NCBI GenBank assembly: GCA_019925095.2
Contig: CM034401.1
Coordinates: 3,565,838-3,629,837 of the forward strand
Source of the DNA: Dendrolimus kikuchii
Lineage: Eukaryota; Arthropoda; Insecta; Lepidoptera; Lasiocampidae
DNA: 64,000 bases
Direction of reading: 5' to 3'
Below the pieces are notes generated by a model. The model did not search any database, was not told the DNA's origin, and saw only the letters and a program-made list of their open reading frames with translations. The stretch's first letter is position 1. The number at the start of each line of letters is the position of its first letter. This document shows, piece after piece, positions 33,470 to 44,984 of this stretch. A program made the position numbers and the translations under genes.

Positions 33470-33975
33470 TAGACATAAGCCTCCCCAAGTCTCCGGTGTT
33501 CCTCATCCAGCCTCTGCTGGCGACCTTATGCAGGTTGTCTATACTATGTTCACCGAGACGTGGTCTCTACTACAGAACAGGTTTACTCTATCGGCCACTT
33601 TTTTTTCTTTTTATAAATAATCGGCAGACAAACACACCTATTGTAGATCCCCAAATTAAGCGAATTACGCTTGTGTTATGGGTAATATACAACGGACTAC
33701 TTTGGGGCCGCTACCAGACACCCAGACCATAGTATATAAAGGAGAAAATTCGTTTTCGAAATTTACCATACCAAGAATCGAACTCGGAGCCTCGGCCTGC
33801 TTTGCCCGCTCAACCACAGAGACACTTCAACTTGCTAATTTTGCGAATTACGTCGCTTAACTTGGTTCTCATATGGATATTGTCAATGATTCCATCCATT
33901 AAAGAACCACCCAACACCGCTCTATAGCCTGCTGAGCTACTTTTTTATGCATCAGTCCTATCGTCATTGTCCAAT
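33470..33975 (-). pseudogene. LINE relic split by a SINE
   Basis: Pieces 33470-33600 and about 33836-33975 align in order with the LINE relic at 22740-23130 (ccaagtct, gcgaccttatgcag, cgagacgtggtctctact; then cttgctaattttgcgaa, cttggttctc, atagcc). SINE S2 sits between them. Confidence 0.6.
33625..33835 (-). mobile_element. tRNA-derived SINE, family S2, inserted in a LINE relic
   Basis: Minus strand: gtggttgagcgggcaaagc (box A-like), box B gagttcgattc (complement at 33775-33785), then ggtaaat.tcgaaaacgaat, tactatggtctgggtgtctg and cggccccaaagtagtccg. Same family as 53830 and 63848. Confidence 0.7.
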
Positions 33976-34114
33976 ATACTTTTGAGTGAAAGCTTCTTTA
34001 AGCATTTTGGGCACTTTAGGAATGCGAAAAATAGCTGAACTCTCATGACCGTCATGCTCAGATACAAAGTTTTCAATTCTGATGTGCAACCCTACGACTC
34101 TGACAATTTAAAAA

Positions 34115-34432
34115 AATATAAAACGGAGTTTTTGGCGGGAACTGAAAGGAGATGTTGTGCTGTGCAGTTTTATTTTCTAAAAATGTGTAAAATTACTCTA
34201 AAATGAACAATAGTTGTAGGATATTGATAGTTTTTGAGTAGTAATTATGTGTTTTGTGAGAAATGTGAACTGTAAAGCCAAATGTGGCCTTTGGAGTTGT
34301 CACAAGAACTCCGTTGAATGGCACTAGCTGATAACCTACAGTTCAACTGTGCTACACATAGGTTTAAGATAATGAAGAAACTACATTGAATCTAAGATCT
34401 GGCTTAAAGGCCTTGCTGCCAAGCCATAAAAA
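34115..34432 (-). repeat. Dispersed repeat, family E (long form)
   Basis: Minus strand begins ggcttggcagcaaggccttt, with the long 5' insert shared only with 54686 (ctacattgaatctaagatc), then the conserved core and the end agttcccgccaaaaactcc. Confidence 0.7.
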
Positions 34433-35357
34433 CAAAAAAAAAATTAAATATAAAACCACGCAGCAAAACGTCACGTTTCAAGTTCCCGCCAAATACTCCT
34501 ACGAAACTCAAAGCACGTAACAGAGTAATAGAACATGTGTAAAGTAGGTGATGGATGTACTCATGCCGTGTATGTGGATCAACCTTTAAAGGTACAAAAA
34601 GTACGCCTAAGTCTGTGACTTGCGCCTCAATAAAGCACTGATCATGGCGTAATCGGTTTGTTATTTCAGCGTTTAGACGATGTTTAAGCCTTGTTTTGTT
34701 TTGTCAGAGGCATGTGGGAATCATTCTATTGTGTTTCACATCCGGGTTATGATTGGCTCCTTTGATTTTTTAATTTTAGAACATTGGAACATATTAACAG
34801 TTTTTTTAGGTTATGATAAACGTTGTTTCGGTGATTAACAAATTATTCTTAAGACGTTTAAGTAACTCTTTGGTTTTTTATATACAATTAATATTCTTGT
34901 AACTCCTAACAAAGGGAAGTTCTTTTTGATTAATAATTTGTGGTTTAATTTGAGTATTTTAAACATAACCGTAAAACACTGCACGGGATAACTGAAAATA
35001 GTTATAGAACTCCGGGATTTTTAACATAAGAAAGATATTTAAAATAATGAGATTACTTCAAAAAATATTATTCTTATTTAGTAATCATTTCATTTACATT
35101 TATGTGTTATCTATACTCTTACGCCATAGACAATACTTATATTTTGAAAGTATTTAAAATAATAAAAAAAAAGGAATTTTTTCCTTTTTTTTTCACACTT
35201 TTCCTAATCGTCAAAATCAATGGTATTTACAGTACCTAATTCCGATAGTTTAATAGATGGCTATTGTAAGTACATCATAAATACAATAACATGTTTTAAC
35301 ATTATTTTTATTTAAAAAACCAGTCATTAGATATAATTAGATTTAGAAGGAGCTTAA
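34433..35357. other. AT-rich intron
   Basis: A family E scrap (caagttcccgccaaatactcc) at 34480-34502. Otherwise unique, no coding. Confidence 0.35.
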
Positions 35358-35637
35358 GGGCCTTACTTATATCTAATCGTTTCTTAAACTTAAAGAAACT
35401 GCTCAGCAACTGATTAATGAAAATTTTACCCATAAACTCCTCTTTAGTCGAATATTTTGGGTACAACCTACGTTACTCATTCAAATTTCGCTTACCTGTG
35501 CTCCTCTTAGGTAAACAACAGGTAATACACGTTCATAAGTGAAAAAAAAAGATATTCATTTATTAGGGTCTAATTCTGATTTCCTAACTTAAGAGATGCC
35601 TAATCGTTTCTTAACGAGATTATTATAAGTAAGGCTG
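35358..35637. mobile_element. piggyBac-like MITE with TTAA target
   Basis: TTAA at 35354-35357 and 35638-35641 bracket ends GGGCCTTACTTATA and TATAAGTAAGGCTG, which pair over 12 of 14 bases. Internal motif ctaatcgtttcttaa occurs near both ends in the same direction. 280 bp, no ORF. Confidence 0.65.
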
Positions 35638-35689
35638 TTAAGGTCATACGTTTTCTAAATTATATATTACTGTATTGATTATGGAAAAG

Positions 35690-35852
35690 AACCCGAGAGA
35701 TATAAGCCAAATTTGGAATAATAGCTACAAAAAAGTGAAATATCAAGACTCGAAATATTTTCATAAATTGGAATTTCGTATGTTGAAAAGTGGCCTAAAC
35801 TACGAAATAAAAATCAAATAAATACCGCGCTTAAAACCATTATAACAAAATG
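35690..35852 (+). repeat. MITE-like repeat, family I (eroded)
   Basis: gaaaagtggcctaaactacg, aataccgcgcttaaaaccat. Ends exactly where the Helitron-like element at 35853 starts. Confidence 0.5.
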
Positions 35853-36218
35853 TCTATATATTAATACGTGAAACATAGCAAAAACTGTACCACGTTTTAC
35901 GAAAATTGCGCGGACGGAAGAGTATGAAATTTTGCACACTTATAGTTTATATAGAGAAGGAGTGCATAATGCTTATATCTTCTTTTAATTATGCATAAAG
36001 AATACATTAAATCGATAAAAAAAATACACACACATGTATTTGACACACACACGCATATATACTCTTTTGTTTATTGTTAAAGTCAAATTAATAGTGTAGT
36101 CTTGGCGAAATCTGTGATTATAGAAGTTATAGTCTTTGACAACAGAGCCTTAATAATGTTCAAACTTATAATTTAAATTAAATATTATGGTCGAATTTGG
36201 ACCACAGGCGACCACTAG
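35853..36218 (+). mobile_element. Helitron-like element, family Hel-1
   Basis: Forward copy: TCTATATATTAATACGTGAA at the start, hairpin tggtcgaatttggacca near the end, then gcgaccaCTAG|T. The base before TC is G, not the usual A. Confidence 0.68.
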
Positions 36219-37009
36219 TAATTTTAATTCCTCCAAATGTATACAAAGTATTAGGTATAAATAGAGCATGAAGTGAAATTTTAGAATTTTTCAATATTTA
36301 TCGGCGCATTAAACAAAATAAACAGATTTAAGAAAAATATTTGAAACTGGCAATACAAATATTATTTTAAATCCTGGTTGCTAACAGAGTTTAACAATCG
36401 ACAATTTTATAGCAATAGAATTAAAGCACACTTCATTTATTTAATTAAAATGCTTAATAAGCTTAGCCTTATAATTTTCAATCGGGCACAGTTATCTCCT
36501 CGGCTAGACACCTGTCAGAGCACCGAGCAGCTTCCGTTCCCAGCTGTTAAGCTTATCTAATACAAATGCACTGATTAAACTGTAGTTATGGCAACCCAAA
36601 ATACAGTTGACATGCCCAGTGACACAATAGAATGTTTGAACAGGTTGTGTACAAATAAAAAAAGTTTTTCAAATTTCGTTCTAATTTAGAATGCATTTTA
36701 AAACCTGAAATGTCGGCGACACAGCAGAGCGTGTCGTGAACTTTTTAGCTACCCTCATGTTGAGTGGCTATTTTGGTCAATGATAAAACCCTGAATTATG
36801 ACACTGGTTACGTTTCCAGTGAAATATAAATAGGAATTCAGCTAAAAAAGTTTTTTAAATATTTTTTTCATTATACAATTTTTGTTGGTCAATTAAACTA
36901 AAATAAAACTAATATAATCATTAACAACCATTAAAAATAAAATATAAATAAATAAATAAAGTACTATATACTTATTACTTATACATACATAAACATAATT
37001 AGATGTATG
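36219..37009. other. Intron with a possible conserved block
   Basis: 36430-36620 is unique and more GC-balanced (ggctagacacctgtcagagc, agttatggcaacccaaaata) with no frame. The rest is AT-rich. Confidence 0.35.
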
Positions 37010-37216
37010 ACAATATTGTAAATTCAATATATCTGTGAACGGACTGATTTAAATGAAATTTTGTCTGTGGTAGCTTATCTCTGTTCAACAAATAGAATAC
37101 TTTTGATCCCGAAAAATTAAAGAGTTCCCGTGGGATAGTTAAAAAAACTTTAATTATTTAAACAGTTTTGAAGGACTAATAAATACCACGCGGACGAAGT
37201 CGCGGGCATCAGCTAG
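37010..37216 (+). mobile_element. Helitron-like element, 3' part
   Basis: Ends cgcggacgaagtcgcgggcatcagCTAG|T (CTAG 37213-37216). The upstream part (gaacggactgatttaaatg, cccgaaaaattaaagag) is typical internal sequence. The 5' end is not defined. Confidence 0.55.
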
Positions 37217-37755
37217 TCTGTCATATTAGAAAAAAAGTCATTCAGAATAATACATTATAATACAGAAAACCTTTATTTCTTTAATTAATTCAATAATTCA
37301 TTATCTCTCCAACATTATTATAATTTAATAATGAAAACTTGAAGATAATCTACGTATATAATTAGTCCTGTTTTAGCGAACAACGCGTTTATTTTTTATA
37401 TTTGTTTTAAACATACTTATTACTACTCATATAGAATAACGATACGTTGATTACAATAACCAGTTAGCAAAGGAAATTAATTATTTGTTAAGTGTTCGCA
37501 TTTACAACTTAATAATTAAACCGCATCACGATAGGAATCTTTAAAATCTACTTTTTGTACAACGGAAATACCTTTATGACTCGAGCAGTTAATTTTGTGA
37601 AAGAAAAATGTTAATAGATTCATTAATTAATAATTACAATTCTACATGACACTGAAACTTTTCTGTTGACTTCACACCCGCATGAGAATTACATATGTAT
37701 ACTGAATTTGCATATAACCAATTCATTTCCAATGATATAAAGGAATAAACAAACT
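37217..37755. other. AT-rich intron
   Basis: Nothing recognised. Confidence 0.3.
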
Positions 37756-37768
37756 TATAAACGTGTGA

Positions 37769-38020
37769 CTAAACAGATATACAATGCAAAAGTGGATGGA
37801 TGCAGAAGTCGTGGAAGGCCACGACACACCTTCCATGATCAAATTGATCGTGTACTAGCAGAAGGTGATGTCAGAAGCCTTAAGAACAGACGAGCTTGCA
37901 TGACAAGAGTTATGAATGTCAAAGAGGCAAGTGAGGTGTGTAAGAATAAGCCTAAATGGCACTCTGTTGTTCGTGCCTACCCCTCAAGGGAACTGGCGTG
38001 AAGTTATGTATGTATGTATG
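37769..38020 (+). mobile_element. LINE-B fragment with 13-bp target duplication
   Basis: ctaaacagatatac to gtatgtatgtatg. Duplication tataaacgtgtga at 37756-37768 and 38021-38033. Encodes an uninterrupted TKQIYNAKVDGCRSRGRPRH... to AYPSRELA*. Near-identical to other copies, so recent. Confidence 0.9.
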
Positions 38021-38154
38021 TATAAACGTGTGAGTATATTTACACAAAATCACTTTTATCTAATATCCTAAGTACATAAGTAAAAATTGTTTTATTAATT
38101 ATTATTTAACAAAATAGGGTCGTTTTGGTCTTAAGCCAAAAAGATTTTTTTTAT

Positions 38155-38415
38155 CTTTAAGGCTTGGCAACTAGGCCTTTAAGCCAAGCGCCGTTGTATT
38201 GTAGGCTACAATCGACATAATTCCACGGAGTTCTTGTGAAAACTCGAAAGGCCACACTTGGCTATATAGTTCACATTTCTCGCAAAAACACATAATTACT
38301 ACTCAAAAACTATCAATATCCTACAACTATTATTCATTTTAAAGTAATTTTACACATTTTTAGAAAATAAAACTGCACAGCACAATGTCCCCTTTCGGTT
38401 CCCGTCAAAAACTGC
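38155..38415 (+). repeat. Dispersed repeat, family E (short form)
   Basis: Same arrangement as 27325-27590 (ggcttggcaactaggccttt, gcgccgttgtattgtaggc, the conserved core, cggttcccgtcaaaaac). Confidence 0.7.
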
Positions 38416-39025
38416 GCCAAAAGGAAGTTTTGCACTGAAAATTAGTGTTGTGTCGGATATAATTCCCGCAGAGCAATATGCTGAATGCAAACCATAAGTT
38501 CTCAGAATATGCTTTGTGTATAATAATGTATAAGGTACATACCTTAACATACGTAATAACATTATTATGACGTTATTTCTTCAAATAAAGTTTTTCTTTC
38601 TTTCTAATTCATGTGAGACGTTGCAAAAATTCTTAACAAAGACGAAAAACAAGCACGACCATAGTTTCAATGCAATTGACTGCTATTTAAGACTAGCAAT
38701 ATTATTGACCATAATAACTGAAACGATTGTAGTTTGTAACGTTATACCAGACTCAAAAGCCATGCCTATGGAGCGCGTGCCGTGGTTTGCGGTCGCGCTG
38801 CAGTACCCATTTGGTTTCCCACCTCTATAAACAATAATTATTTGAAATGGAAGTAATTAGTGCGCTTAGGCATAAAATACCAAGTCATTACATATTTAAA
38901 AACAAGCATTATTTGACACTGGCCGTTTATTACTAACTTCTAAAAGCACAATAGAAATAAAAACCATTCCAAATTCAAGCGTTCCTCTTAATTTTTATAC
39001 CCCCGTTACACCTGAAATATTATTA
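38416..39025. other. Intron, no assigned feature
   Basis: A short open frame at 38567-38830 with no recognisable similarity. AT-rich otherwise. Confidence 0.3.
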
Positions 39026-39214
39026 GTGTTAGTGACTGTGTTACGAAGACGTATTCAAGAGTTTAATGTGTTAATTGTGATGCGACATTGTTAACGACGT
39101 TAGACACCGACAGATAACTCATGTGTGTATATATGTATATACACCAATTTAATTAAGTATTAATGGCTTTATTTTCAATTCTATAAGTAAACGTTTGGAC
39201 ACAGTCACTAACAC
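39026..39214. mobile_element. MITE, family H, with 16-bp perfect TIRs
   Basis: gtgttagtgactgtgt (39026-39041) and acacagtcactaacac (39199-39214). tattatt lies just outside on both sides and may be the target duplication. Internal gatgcgacattgttaac and gacagataac link it to 5500, 18055 and 20175. No ORF. Confidence 0.7.
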
Positions 39215-40014
39215 CAGTATTATTCCTGGTGTAGCAGGAACATTACTAGGAGTTATAACCATGGAATAATATACTTCTTCCATGCTTATAACGAGAATTT
39301 TAAGGTTTATATTTAATTACCTTTGCATTTCTAGTTCTATTTTCCAAAAATATTATTAAAAAAATTAAAAGTATCTTTTTAAACAAATATTAGGCATTGT
39401 GAAATCACTTTTGTGTTGCCATAGAAACACTTAAATTAGACTAAATTCACAAACCGTGTGAAGTAAACTTTAAAAAACGAGAAATATGTAGATAATTGAA
39501 TGATGTATAAAGCGCGCATATACGACGTGACATGACTTCATGACCGCATCGTAGGTACATAAAATCTCGTCACGCATTCACAAAAAGCATTGTTCACAAA
39601 TTGCTACTTTTATCAAAAAATAATTGTATCTTCTATAAATTTCTTGTCACTCAATAAATTGCATTACTGAAAATTCATTTGAGTGTAAGCACTAAAAAAT
39701 CCAATTACCCAGCGAGAATATCGGTTCTATAGAAAAGTCTCGAAATCTAGCTTTGTGCAGACTGTGTGGTCTATGAATATTTTTTATTTATTCTTCAAGT
39801 AGACTCACGAACTGTCTCACAAAACAACTGTTAGACTGACTGACTGTTAGAACAATAAAATAATTCTAGAAAGATTCCTATTCAATAGTATAATATAATA
39901 CTAATATAATGTAATTTTTGGCATTAAACACTTGATAAAAACAACATAACAACGTGGCTGTGGGATTAGTTCCATTTCTTACCGCGTGACTTTCTCCGTG
40001 AGACGCACTTTAAA
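39215..40014. other. AT-rich intron
   Basis: Nothing recognised apart from the start of a family E scrap at the end. Confidence 0.3.
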
Positions 40015-40155
40015 GATGGAATTTTGTGCAGTGTATTTTTTAAAATTTATAATATTACTTTTAAATGAAAACAATATGTATTTGTAATAATTATGTGTTT
40101 TTGTGAAAAACGTGAAATGCGGCCCTTTGAGCTGTCACAAGAACTACATTAATTG
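40015..40155 (-). repeat. Family E fragment, degenerate
   Basis: taattatgtgttttgtgaaaaacgtgaa and gagctgtcacaagaactaca match the minus-strand family E. A repeat A insertion follows at once. Confidence 0.5.
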
Positions 40156-40164
40156 GTAGGTTTT

Positions 40165-40491
40165 TTATTTTATTTTATTGCAGGAGATCAGCAGACAGGC
40201 AGACGGCCCACTTGATGGAAAGCGGTTACCATCGCCTGTGGACATTTGCAACACCAAAGTTGCTACAAATGTGCTTCTGCCCTCTTAAGGGAGACTGGAA
40301 ACTGGTCACTAATGCCGGAACACTACTCAAGGTTGTTATGGTGACATGCTTTAGACCAGGGGTGGTAGCCATCCAGTCGGGCAAATACCTGCCACCAACC
40401 CACAGCCACCTGGCTGTGGGTTGTTAAGTCGCCTCTTACGACAGGCCGCCCGGCCGCAGGAAATTGTATACTTTCTCCGTTCCTGCACGGA
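40165..40491 (-). mobile_element. Repeat A, full-length, with target duplication
   Basis: The 8-bp taggtttt is at 40157-40164 and 40492-40499, so the element runs from its T-rich end to ...ttcctgcacgga. This is the clearest evidence that repeat A is a self-contained ~325-bp insertion unit. It has a local repeat (accaacccacagccacc) at 40393-40410. Confidence 0.82.
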
Positions 40492-40499
40492 TAGGTTTT

Positions 40500-41640
40500 G
40501 TTACATAGATCCTACATTAATTTGGTGTTCCTTTGCTTGAAGATTATATTAAAACTTGAATACTTTATACACAGGGCTATATACTTACAGTATAGGTTTG
40601 CATTTAGACAGTACATGCACCACTTAGACAGTTATACTGGTCTAAAGTATATATTGTAACAAAAAAACCACATGTTTATTGTTCACCATAACTTCAACCT
40701 AGACAATTTAATATGAATACAAATGGGCGGCCTTATAGGGATCTCTTCCAGGCAACCCGGTGTCCAAGGAGACATTATAAGAAAAATTAAACAACATTTG
40801 ATGGTATAACTAAATTAAAACTAATTCAATCGTAATTATATATAATGAAAGAAAAAAACAAAAAATAATAATAAACTACTATAGACATACATAATTAAAT
40901 AGATTATTATAATATAAATTACTTATACCTAGATGCGAACAATAATATAATTCTATTTACTTTAATAAATTTTATTTAATGAACAAATAATGGTCTGTGA
41001 TCAAGTGTTTGATTTTATAAATGTATGCAGCTCCACGGGCGAACAGCCTGTATGGCAAAATAATTTCCTATGAAGGACGAAGTGTCTTTAGGTATCGTTA
41101 GCAGAAGATCTTCATTTGAGCGCAAATTACAGGAATCAGATTGATAGAGGAAACTTAATGCTTAGGCATGTAGAGTATACCAACGCTTAAAAACGTAAAG
41201 CTCTAATAAATAATAAGTTCAATAGACACGTGAATTACCTGATAATTAAAAATTGTAATACTCTAGACTTTAGCCTTTATCGGTAACAAAGTATGTCTGA
41301 AAATCAATGCAAGTTTGTTATGCAATCAAATTACATAATGGCAGCGTATTGGCAATCACAAATCAAAAGCGCCCCTTTAATTAAACTGTCGGTATTAAGT
41401 CAACGCTGTAACTATACGCAAAACTATGGTTGGTTCCACCCTGCCCTACATTATTTTCTCTATAAAAGTTCATAAAATCAATTACTATATACCATACAGG
41501 GGGAAATTTTCAAATTACCCTCTACGGTAAATCCTAAACTACGAAATAGCGAAAAACACATACTAAAATGTTATAATTAAATTTTTGAAAATACAAATAT
41601 CCTAACTAGGAATCGAATCCATTGATTCTTAAAAGTAGCT
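40500..41640. other. Intron with small LINE-tail fragment
   Basis: 40722-40785 (gggcggccttatagggatct, cttccaggcaacccgg) is the complement of the LINE 3' end at 15050-15110. 40590-40640 has an S1-like scrap (tacatgcaccacttagacag). The rest is AT-rich, no coding. Confidence 0.4.
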
Positions 41641-41652
41641 TGAAAATTTCAT

Positions 41653-41941
41653 ACACACATAACTTCACGCCAGTTCCCTTGTGGGGTAGGCACGAACGAC
41701 AGAGCGCCATTTAGGCGTATTCTTACACACCTCACTTGCTTCTTTGACATTCATAACTCTTGTCATGCACGCTTGTCTGTTCTTAAGGCTCCTGACATCA
41801 CCTTCTGCTAGTACACGATCAATTTGATCATGGAAGGTGTGTCGTGGCCTTCCACGACTTCTGCATCCATCCACTTTTGCATTGTATATCTGTTTAGTCA
41901 TTCTTTCATCATGCATTCTTCCACATGCCCGAACCACCGGG
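41653..41941 (-). mobile_element. LINE-B fragment with target duplication
   Basis: Minus-strand copy from ccggtggttcgggcatgtgg to the tail (tatgtgtgtat). Duplication aaatttcat at 41644-41652 and 41942-41950. Encodes RMHDERMTKQIYNAKVDG to AYPTRELA, with one small deletion near the start (RACG for FGHVE). Confidence 0.87.
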
Positions 41942-42246
41942 AAATTTCATGAAACAAGAAAATAGTGTTCGTTGTCTTATGCGAATCTATACAATTTGTT
42001 GACACATTTCGGCGTAATGGGTTCAATAAAAACTTAGTTCTATTTACATATAAGCAGTTTTGAAAGCCTAAGAAAACTCATTACCCATTAAACATTCAAT
42101 AACAATATATATACACGCCCCAAGAAAAACTAAAATGGAGCTACATATTATTATTGTCACCGCTAAGATGATATTATTATAGTGACTATATAGTCTATAG
42201 ACTATAGTAAATATTTTTATTAATCTCATTACAATACACAAATTCT

Positions 42247-42561
42247 ATCCGTGCAGGAACGGATAAAGAATACAATTTCCTGCGGCCGGGCGGCCTGTCG
42301 TAAGAGGCGACAAAAAAAACCCACAGCCAGGTGGTAGGGCAATTGCCCGACTGGATGGCTACCACCCCTGGCCTAGAGTATGCCGCCATAACAACCTTGA
42401 GTTGTGTTCCGGCATTAGTGACCAGGTTCCAGTCTCCCTTAAGAGAGCAGCAGCGCATTTGTAGCAACTTTGGTGTTGCAAATGTCAATAGGCGAGGGTA
42501 ACCGCTTTTCATCCAGTGGGCCGTCTGCCTGTCTGCTGAACTTCTGCAATAAAAAAAAAAA
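42247..42561 (+). mobile_element. Repeat A, full-length copy
   Basis: atccgtgcaggaacggat to cttctgcaataaaaaaaaaaa. It faces the inverted copy at 42641, giving a 300-bp inverted pair with a spacer of about 80 bp. Confidence 0.82.
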
Positions 42562-42640
42562 CAAAAAAAAAAACACAGCATAAATCTAACCATTTAATAC
42601 CAGTCGCCTGTAAAAGAACTGAAAAATAATTGTTATACAT

Positions 42641-42926
42641 TTTATTGCATGAGTTCAGCAGACAGGTAGACCGCTCACCTAATGGAATGAATGCAGTTAC
42701 CATTGCCTACGAACATTTGCAGCAAGCTTTCTAATGGGAGACTGGAACCTGGCCATTAATATGGGAACACAACTCAAGTTTGTTATGGGGGCATGCTCTC
42801 GACCAGGGGTGGTAAGCATCCAGATGGACAAATATCCTACCACCTGGCTGTGGGTTGTTTTGTCGCTTCTTACGACGGACCGGTCGGCCGCTACAAATTG
42901 TATTTTTACTCCGATCCTGCACGGAT
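42641..42926 (-). mobile_element. Repeat A, diverged copy
   Basis: tttattgcatgagttcagca to cgatcctgcacggat, with a deletion of the ccaaaggtgctacaaatgcg block and many substitutions, so older than 42247. Confidence 0.78.
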
Positions 42927-43150
42927 AAAAAATATGTTTACTTGTAGGCAAATAGACAGACTGACCACTTGATTGTAAGAGTACTTTCGCCCTTATACAT
43001 CTGTAAATCTTTCTGAGAACTTAAATATATCACTTTCGCAATTGGTATAACATGAAGAGTAGCAAAATAAAATGAAACTTTATGATATGTCTTACCTGAA
43101 ACCTGGATAAGCGGGCTTTTGATATGTGAGAAACCTCAATTATTGATAAT
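42927..43150. other. Intron
   Basis: Short AT-rich spacer, nothing recognised. Confidence 0.3.
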
Positions 43151-43162
43151 TACAAAGAGGTC

Positions 43163-43380
43163 GTGGAAGGCCACGACACACTTTCCATGATCAAATTGAT
43201 CGTGTACTAGCAGAAGGTGATGTTAGGAGCCTTAAGAACAGACGAGCGTGCATGACAAGAGTTATGAATGTCAAAGAAGCAAGTGAGGTGTGTAAGAATT
43301 AGCCTAAATGGCGCTCTGTTGTTCGTGCCTACCCCGCAAGGGAACTGGCGTGAAGTTATGTATGTATGTATGTATGTATG
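43163..43380 (+). mobile_element. LINE-B fragment with 12-bp target duplication
   Basis: gtggaaggccacgacacac to the long tail (six GTAT units). tacaaagaggtc at 43151-43162 and 43381-43392. A stop (tag) replaces the K codon of the NKPKW motif. Confidence 0.9.
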
Positions 43381-43392
43381 TACAAAGAGGTC

Positions 43393-44561
43393 CTGACACT
43401 TTGGCATTGAAATACCTCTATTATTGAGAATTTTAACTGAGACTTGATTTCTTAGATTTTTTCGATGTTTATCGCTATAATTGTTACTTTGTAGCATAGT
43501 AGCCCGTGTAAGTGACACCATTTATCAGGTTTAGACAAGTTACGACACGTTTGTTTAAAAACAGTCTAATTTCTGCCATTATATTAATTTTTCATATAAA
43601 CATTTCCACCTCTTTACGTGAAAATGGTACGTTTTGAGCTCTCACAGTGGGACCCTCTATAAATAAGACAACTTTTATATTAACCTGCCTATTTAAGGAA
43701 ACTTGATAAGTGCAAGCCTCTATAAGTGGTAAAAAATAGGTCCCAGTTATGCAGGTTTCGTGAATATGACGTAAATGCTGACGAGTCAATTTCACTAAGA
43801 GATCGTCTTAACTGGTCTACAGGTGCGAATGAGCAATAGAGCATAGTGGAACCAAACAGTGCAGTAGTGCTCGAAATAAAAGGACGTATAATTTACATAT
43901 GCACTCGTCGCATAATATTCATCGATAAGGGTGGTCACGGATGGTGAGAACGGGCCATCAGGATATATAGGCCGTACTTATCTACCTTTAAGTTTAAATA
44001 GTTACAAGTGTTGGCAACCTAAATTTATGGCAGCTAATATATATTTATAGGAGATATTATGAAGCTACAGTTGTAGTAATTACTTGTCTAATAATGTTAT
44101 AATTTAATAGATTTTGTTAGGTATTGCGAAATAATAGCCATTGTATGGCAGATGTTTATTGTTTTCTTGCAGTGGATAACAAGGTCAATTAGTGAATACG
44201 TTATATTTATTAAACGTTTTGGTGGCATTTGTAACAGGTATTAACAACTTGCTGGACATTTTCGATTGCGAACATTTAATTGACGGTAGTTTCAAGTAAT
44301 TTATAGTATTTAAGCGGTGCGTTAATCTAGACAGAGACAATTGTTCTACCATTCGCCAAGCGCTACGATCTTCAGAAAACTGAGTAAGTGTTACATTTGT
44401 TTTTTATTTCAATGTTTATAAAAGGGTTCACATTTAAATGTCTATAATGTTGAGATGATATAAAGTCTTTGAAATAGTGAGTTGTTGAAGTTGTGAGGAA
44501 CGGGGTGACTGTAAGAGGAAGGTGGAGGTCACCGGGCCAGGTTGGCCGCATTCTTTATGTC
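43393..44561. other. Intron, no assigned genes
   Basis: Unique sequence of moderate AT content; no frame or repeat recognised. Confidence 0.3.
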
Positions 44562-44572
44562 ATCTTGGTAAT

Positions 44573-44622
44573 CCCCGTAAGGGAACTGGCGTGAGGTTAT
44601 GTATGTATGTGTGTATGTATGT
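44573..44622 (+). mobile_element. 50-bp LINE-B insertion (extreme 5' truncation)
   Basis: Only ccccgtaagggaactggcgtg, gaggttat and the GTAT-type tail are present, bracketed by the 11-bp duplication atcttggtaat at 44562-44572 and 44623-44633. Confidence 0.85.
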
Positions 44623-44720
44623 ATCTTGGTAATGTATCTAAATGTGTTACTATCAAAAGATTGAATAGAGGTATTCTTTCTTATGCTTCTGTAATTACGA
44701 TATATGTGTTTATAGATTTA

Positions 44721-44926
44721 CAACAAACCTTCCATGATCAAATTGATCGTGTCCTAGCAGAAGGTGATATCAGGAGCCTTAAGAACAGACGAGCGTGCAC
44801 GACAAGAGTTATGAATGTCAAAGAAGCAAGTGAGGTATGTAAGAATAAGCCTAAATGGCGCTCTGTTGTTCGTGCCTACCCCGCAAGGGAACTGGCGTGA
44901 AGTTATGTATATATTTATGTATGTAT
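44721..44926 (+). mobile_element. LINE-B fragment with 15-bp target duplication
   Basis: Begins caacaaaccttccatgatca. Duplication gtgtttatagattta at 44706-44720 and 44927-44941. Open to ARELA*. The tail is irregular (tatatttatgtatgtat). Confidence 0.88.
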
Positions 44927-44984
44927 GTGTTTATAGATTTATTATGCGAAGTTTCGATAACGCTTACACAGGTTATAATAAAAC

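Noticed and set aside
44290..44390. Possible plus-strand 5' exon with a gtaagtg donor at 44384
   Set aside because: A lone donor-like word with no acceptor, frame or promoter support.
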